From Plazaster borealis (lineage: Eukaryota > Echinodermata > Asteroidea > Forcipulatida > Labidiasteridae): a stretch of 64,000 nt of DNA. The stretch lies in contig CM037461.1 in the NCBI GenBank assembly GCA_021014325.1, positions 11,685,501-11,749,500 on the forward strand, given 5' to 3'. Below the pieces are notes generated by a model, which was given only the letters and a program-made list of their open reading frames with translations, did not search any database and had not been told where the DNA came from. The position numbers were made by a program, and so were the translations under genes. Below, piece by piece: positions 59,684-64,000 of the stretch (the first letter of the stretch is position 1; the number at the start of each line of letters is the position of its first letter).

Positions 59684-61502
59684 AATTTTTACTGCCCGAA
59701 CCTAAAGACAATGCTGAACCATATCATAGCCTACTGGCAAATACTATACTGTTACAATAACTTAAGGTTTGCTAAGAACAGAAAACCAGACTTACTCTGA
59801 ATTTGTAGCAGTATACTTTGCCAATGTAGCAAGCTTTTCGTTCTAAGTTAAATCATTGAAGACGTTGTAACGAAGACAGCCAAAAATATAAAATGAATCC
59901 ATAGGTTGGCTTTCTGGAGCTCTGCTGAGGCTAACCATTCTCTAAACCCACACAAAGGATGCAGTGCTTAAAGCTAATGGGGTTACATAACCCCCATCCC
60001 AAATGCACCCCGATTAGGCACCACTCTTGTGAAGTCTTACCACCTGCGCGGGCTATACAAACTGCGAATCACCTCCATGCGTTTAAAGCAGAGGTCGCAG
60101 CCATGCCCAGTTATTCATAAATTAGATTAAAGGTTTTTATCTGTATTTAGCGGAAGACATTTGGCAAATTCCCAACCAACAATTTCAAAACTAAACTTCC
60201 ACAATTGGAAATTAGTTTCTGTAATCTGGTAACTGCTCAAACTTCTTCTAAAACCCAACAAAAAGCTTTTTGATTGACTCGTCATTATCTTCGACCGAAG
60301 AATGTTAGTTGCAAAACCGCTCACCTTCTAACAGGGTATCACTCAAAAATTATATCCGCATTCGGTTTTATAACAAACCACCTTAAACCAAAGCGTGAAA
60401 AATAATTTTTTTTGTCTTTTACAAGACATGAGACCTACCGATTTAGAATCACCCACACACAACTGATGATTGCCAAGTAGGCATGAAAGCATGTTATTGC
60501 TATTTGAGAATCTTAAAAAATATTCTCAGTCTCATTACCCCAGTTATAACCAACAACTAAATAGTCATGCGAGTTCCTGGTCAAATTATATTCACACATA
60601 ACCCCAGTCAATATGACACAATTTGAATATAATACCCAGACATGGACCTTATCCATAAAATATGTAATCACATTTTTACAATTTCATGTTTTTCAAGTCA
60701 ACAGTCTTGGAGTGTCACTGAACTAGATTGTGCCATCATTTATCAATCAATTAAGAAATTATACAAACAATTAATGTTTATGAGTGCAATTGTAAGAATG
60801 TTTGTTTTATGTAACGCCAAAAATGGATCCTTTTCATTTGATATTTTACCCAAAATTACATTTCTTCAAACTTTTCTATCAGGCCCTTTGCAGTTGGCTA
60901 AATTTATCCAATTAAATTATCCAATTATAACATTGAGGTAGAATGTTCCAACTGATTTCCAATCGAAGGGATGCAATCAACACCCCCAGCAATCAACACA
61001 CCCCACCAGTGCCAGTTAACTCTGCATTAACTCTATACGTTACATTCCTGCGACGAATAGATTGAGATAGCGAGGCTGCTGTGCAATAATGTACAAAAAT
61101 GAATGGAACCAAAAATGCACGGTTTATAATAATAAATGTATTTACAAAGCGGTATATATATATTATTTTCTGAAATAAAGATTATTGAAGTTATGAATTC
61201 TGAGACCCATTTATGTGGCACCTTATAAGGGTTTACAAGGTGCTGTGGCACATTCAGTAGCCACTGCCAGGAACACAAGTTGGCCACGGCTGGCTGGTGT
61301 TGATTGCAACCCTTGTATTGGAACGGGGGTTGAAACTCAGTTGGAACATTCTACCTCCATGATAAGTCAACACAAAAATGGAAATAACCAGAACATTCAT
61401 CAAAAAGAACAAACAGTGCACATGTATTTATACATGTATTTATTAATTTTCTTTCTCCAGTAAATCTACCAGCCTATTAAATGCACTCAGCATTTGTTGT
61501 TG
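59684..61502. other. Non-coding, nothing recognised
   Basis: AT-rich sequence without supported genes. Frames at 60,127-60,324 and 60,642-60,941 have no domain features. Confidence 0.35.
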
Positions 61503-62717
61503 TTAATCTAGCAACTTTTCATCATTTGCAGCCATTCTGTCTAGGTTATCTTGGATGATGCTCGATGGCTTTTGTCTTTTAGCCTTGGGGCTGTTCCTTG
61601 GGCTTGGCAACATCTCTATTGGTGTGGCAAATGTACCTCCAGTACTTAAAATAAGTACTGGAGGCACAATCAAATGGCTGTCACCAAGGACCTGATCCAT
61701 CTGATCAAAGAATTTCCACGGTGCTTGTTTTCCTGTCCCAGTTGGGGGATTCTATATTTCCTGTCAAAATTATTAGAATAACAAGGAAATACTTAGTTTT
61801 ATTGCTCACTAGAAGTTGAATTTGTTACTATACAGCTTGGTGAATTTCATTTGATATACAATCTTTAAAAGAAACTAAATGTACTCAAAAGCATTGCTTT
61901 GAGTTTAAAGACCAATCCAGCATTTATAGGGTATCTGGTTGTCTGTTAAGGATGAAGACACAATTATGTACCAGTGGTGTAGGTCTCAAGACCAGTTTTG
62001 CTGGTCTCAGGTCTCCCCTGGGTCCTCTCAGGCTTCAGGCCTCAGTCTCGCACAATCAGGTCTTGAGTATAACACTACATGTATTATGTTTAAAAGAATG
62101 GTTGCTCATGTACAGTACTTACTTTGTACTTCCTGCATATGTTATCCACTTCTTGCGGAGCTGTTCAGGGCGCAGAGTGATTCCCATCTCTTTACCAATC
62201 TTTCTGAAATCAAAATAGTTTCTTGGGTGCTTAAAATTAGACAACATAAACTGTTTTTTTCTGACTTGCATTATAAATAAAAAATAATCTTACGTACATC
62301 AGACGATTCTCATGTGAGGAAAGTGTGATGATCAGCAGGGTTTCCCCTTATCGGTTTCAGTGACTAGCCAGCAGGACAGTTAGCTTGTCATGTCACTAGT
62401 CCACCAGCTTGAACTAGCCAGCTGGACCACTTCAAGAAAATTTTGACTGGTCCTCAGGTGTTCACCTTTTTCAATTTGGGACAGGTTTTATTTATGAGAT
62501 AATATAGCTAAAATTTCAGTGTACGGGGCAAACACTAATAAATTGTTAAAATTACCTGATGCATGTTCATCATTGCAATTTGTACTAAATCTGTAATAAT
62601 ATCAGCATTTTGGTAAAACTTACGTGTACAGAGTCCGATGAGCCTTTTTTCCATCAGAGAACTTTTTGGCTCTGTCTGATCGCAAAGTGATAAACCTTTT
62701 TGTCAGATCCTCTGTCC
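61503..62717 (-). pseudogene. MADF/Myb-SANT-like DNA-binding protein, broken three-exon gene
   Basis: Minus-strand exons are 62,624-62,717, 62,123-62,203 and 61,503-61,760. The first gives TEDLTKRFITLRSDRAKKFS. The second gives KIGKEMGITLRPEQLRKKW. The phases match. Together they have the helix pattern of MADF/Myb-like domains linked to Harbinger-type transposons. A one-base loss after KKW shifts the frame, and the third exon starts with an in-frame TAG before PWKFFDQMDQVLG. The third exon ends in a basic, helical tail. One or more 5' exons are not found. Confidence 0.5.
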
Positions 62718-63182
62718 CTGAAACACATGCACAAATAATTAAATTATAATGCAGGAGTTAACTGTGATAGCAGGAGGGGTTTTGGAAATCAATACACCCC
62801 CCCGCCCCCTCTGCCTGACACACTCAAAATTTATATCAACAATAGTAATAATAATAAAAAGTTACAGCCCCCCCCCCCCCTTGCCAAAACAATTTCTGGT
62901 TCCTCCAATGAATAATCATTTGAATTTGAATTTTATTAAAATTGACACACTTTGTGACCCGAAGGTCAAATTACAGAGTCATTACAATAGTTAAAAATAG
63001 ATATGGTATAAAAAATATATTTAAAATACACCAAAATAGCAAAGTTATTTTAAATAAGAAAAGCAGATTGCACCCTCGCCTATAAATGTATAAACCTTTA
63101 AATAAAACATTAAATTAAATAAGAACCACACTCCGAATACCACACACAATAAAATGGAGAAGTAATTAAGAATTAATTAGAC
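62718..63182. other. Non-coding spacer with C-tracts
   Basis: Poly-C runs at about 62,797 and 62,868. Nothing else is supported. Confidence 0.35.
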
Positions 63183-63583
63183 CTATGAAATAAGGAACAG
63201 GGCTATTTTTAAAACGACCGGATCTGATGGGGATGGTTGAAACATGATGACTATTTCGGAGGTTTCGACCATGACTCTCAAGCCTGGTAGGGGGAGGAGG
63301 TCTTTAGTGTGAGGGTTGTTAGCAAGTTCATTAGCAAAACGCCTGCAGTGTGCCTCTCTCCTACCAGCCAGAGAGTCAAGGCCAAGCGATGAAAGAGCAA
63401 AGTCATATGAATGATAATTATTACCCAACATAATTTTACAGGCACGTTTTTGGATAGACTCAATGGTATGAGTATGCTTAACAGTGCCAGATGACATCAC
63501 CATATTCTAAAACTGGACGGACATATCCATTAAAAACAATACTTAATTCATCCAAACTAAATCCAAAACGTTTAAGTGACCGC
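63183..63583 (-). pseudogene. LINE reverse transcriptase C-terminal remnant
   Basis: The minus strand reads LKRFGFSLDELSIVFNGYVR followed by PVLEYGDVIWH. After a frame change near 63,490 it reads IESIQKRACKIMLG and LDSLAGRREAHCRRFANEL. This is the usual end of Jockey/CR1-type non-LTR reverse transcriptases. It is cut sharply at 63,583 by the LTR that follows. Confidence 0.65.
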
Positions 63584-63748
63584 TGTTACGATAATTGTTA
63601 CCGTCCTCTTGTGTTGGTTGCTATAGTAAGTTGTCCGGGGGCAGCCATATTGTAATCTTAGGCTTGGCTAGAGCTTGGAACATGACCGATGATTTACCTA
63701 CAAGTTAAAAGTGTGTTTTGTCTCCTTCATTAACAACTGTAAATAACA
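63584..63748 (+). repeat. 5' LTR of another LTR retrotransposon, 165 bp
   Basis: It starts TGTTACGATAATTG and ends GTAAATAACA, with the inverted TGTTA/TAACA termini usual for Ty3/gypsy. It is directly followed by a primer-binding-site-like sequence. The partner LTR is outside the window, so the call rests on the termini and PBS. Confidence 0.6.
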
Positions 63749-64000
63749 TGGTGTCAGAAGTAGTTCACTTCGCCTGATCTACTAGGATTTCAAGTGCAAT
63801 TTCGCGAAGGAAATTCTGGAACTTGAGCTCGGAAAACAGAACTTTAGTTAGTTTTCACATCAACACTTCACGACGAACGTGTACGAGAGTGAATCGCCAC
63901 GCGATGTTGTACGCTGTGTGTGTGTGTGTAACTCCATATTGCTACATGTAAAACAAGGTTGTGTATGTGTGACTATAATCATCGGACTGAACTATAACTT
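63749..64000 (+). mobile_element. Primer-binding site and leader of the LTR element at the window end
   Basis: TGGTGTCAGAAGTAG follows the LTR without a gap, a form common for tRNA-primed invertebrate gypsy elements. The remaining 230 bases are untranslated leader; no gag start is visible before the end of the window. Confidence 0.5.

Overview
This is eukaryotic DNA: AT-rich, intron-bearing and dominated by transposable elements, with no operon structure. It most resembles a marine invertebrate deuterostome. Two things point that way. A Ty3/gypsy element has the integrase-before-reverse-transcriptase order (Gmr1 type), described mainly from deuterostomes. Short TTAA-flanked repeats also look like ones I associate with sea stars. 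The echinoderm assignment is an inference, not a proof. I see no obvious host housekeeping gene.

Layout. (1) 0.9-4.5 kb, + strand: a ten-exon gene whose exon phases all agree. It gives an intact 816-residue reading frame. The protein has a RAG1-like N-terminal zinc region and a core with candidate RAG1/Transib-type catalytic acids (D334, D405, E763/E767). (2) 8.4-11.1 kb, + strand: a spliced SWIM-like plus YqaJ (PDDEXK) nuclease gene, possibly decaying. Small minus-strand coding pieces lie at 7.0-7.4 and 12.3-12.85 kb. (3) 13.7-14.5 kb: a degenerate GACGTC-rich satellite that resumes at 56.9 kb.

(4) 14,500-56,861: one Gmr1-type LTR retrotransposon (LTR-gag-PR-INT-[insertion]-RT-RH-LTR) sitting in that satellite and flanked by a 4-bp duplication AGTC. 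It is split between integrase and RT by about 37 kb of other elements. Going inwards from the left, these are: two related non-autonomous elements (E1, E2); a TA-flanked MITE; a minus-strand three-exon RPA-like OB-fold gene; two 368-bp TTAA MITEs; a 461-bp tandem array interrupted by a 212-bp array; a tRNA-like SINE; a large decayed Helentron (Cys-repeat ORF, PHD remnant, C76-like protease, OTU protease, Rep, Pif1 helicase, endonuclease); a relic second copy of the Helentron helicase/endonuclease; a cryptic two-exon coding unit; and a third related element (E3) ending in four terminal hairpins.

(5) 57-64 kb: minus-strand remnants of an SGNH-hydrolase-bearing element interrupted by a piggyBac-like MITE, a broken MADF/Myb-like gene, a LINE 3' end, and the start of another LTR retrotransposon with its primer-binding site.

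The most interesting item is the intact RAG1-like transposase gene. The best structural story is the nested Gmr1/Helentron composite. All alignments and motif matches were made by eye.
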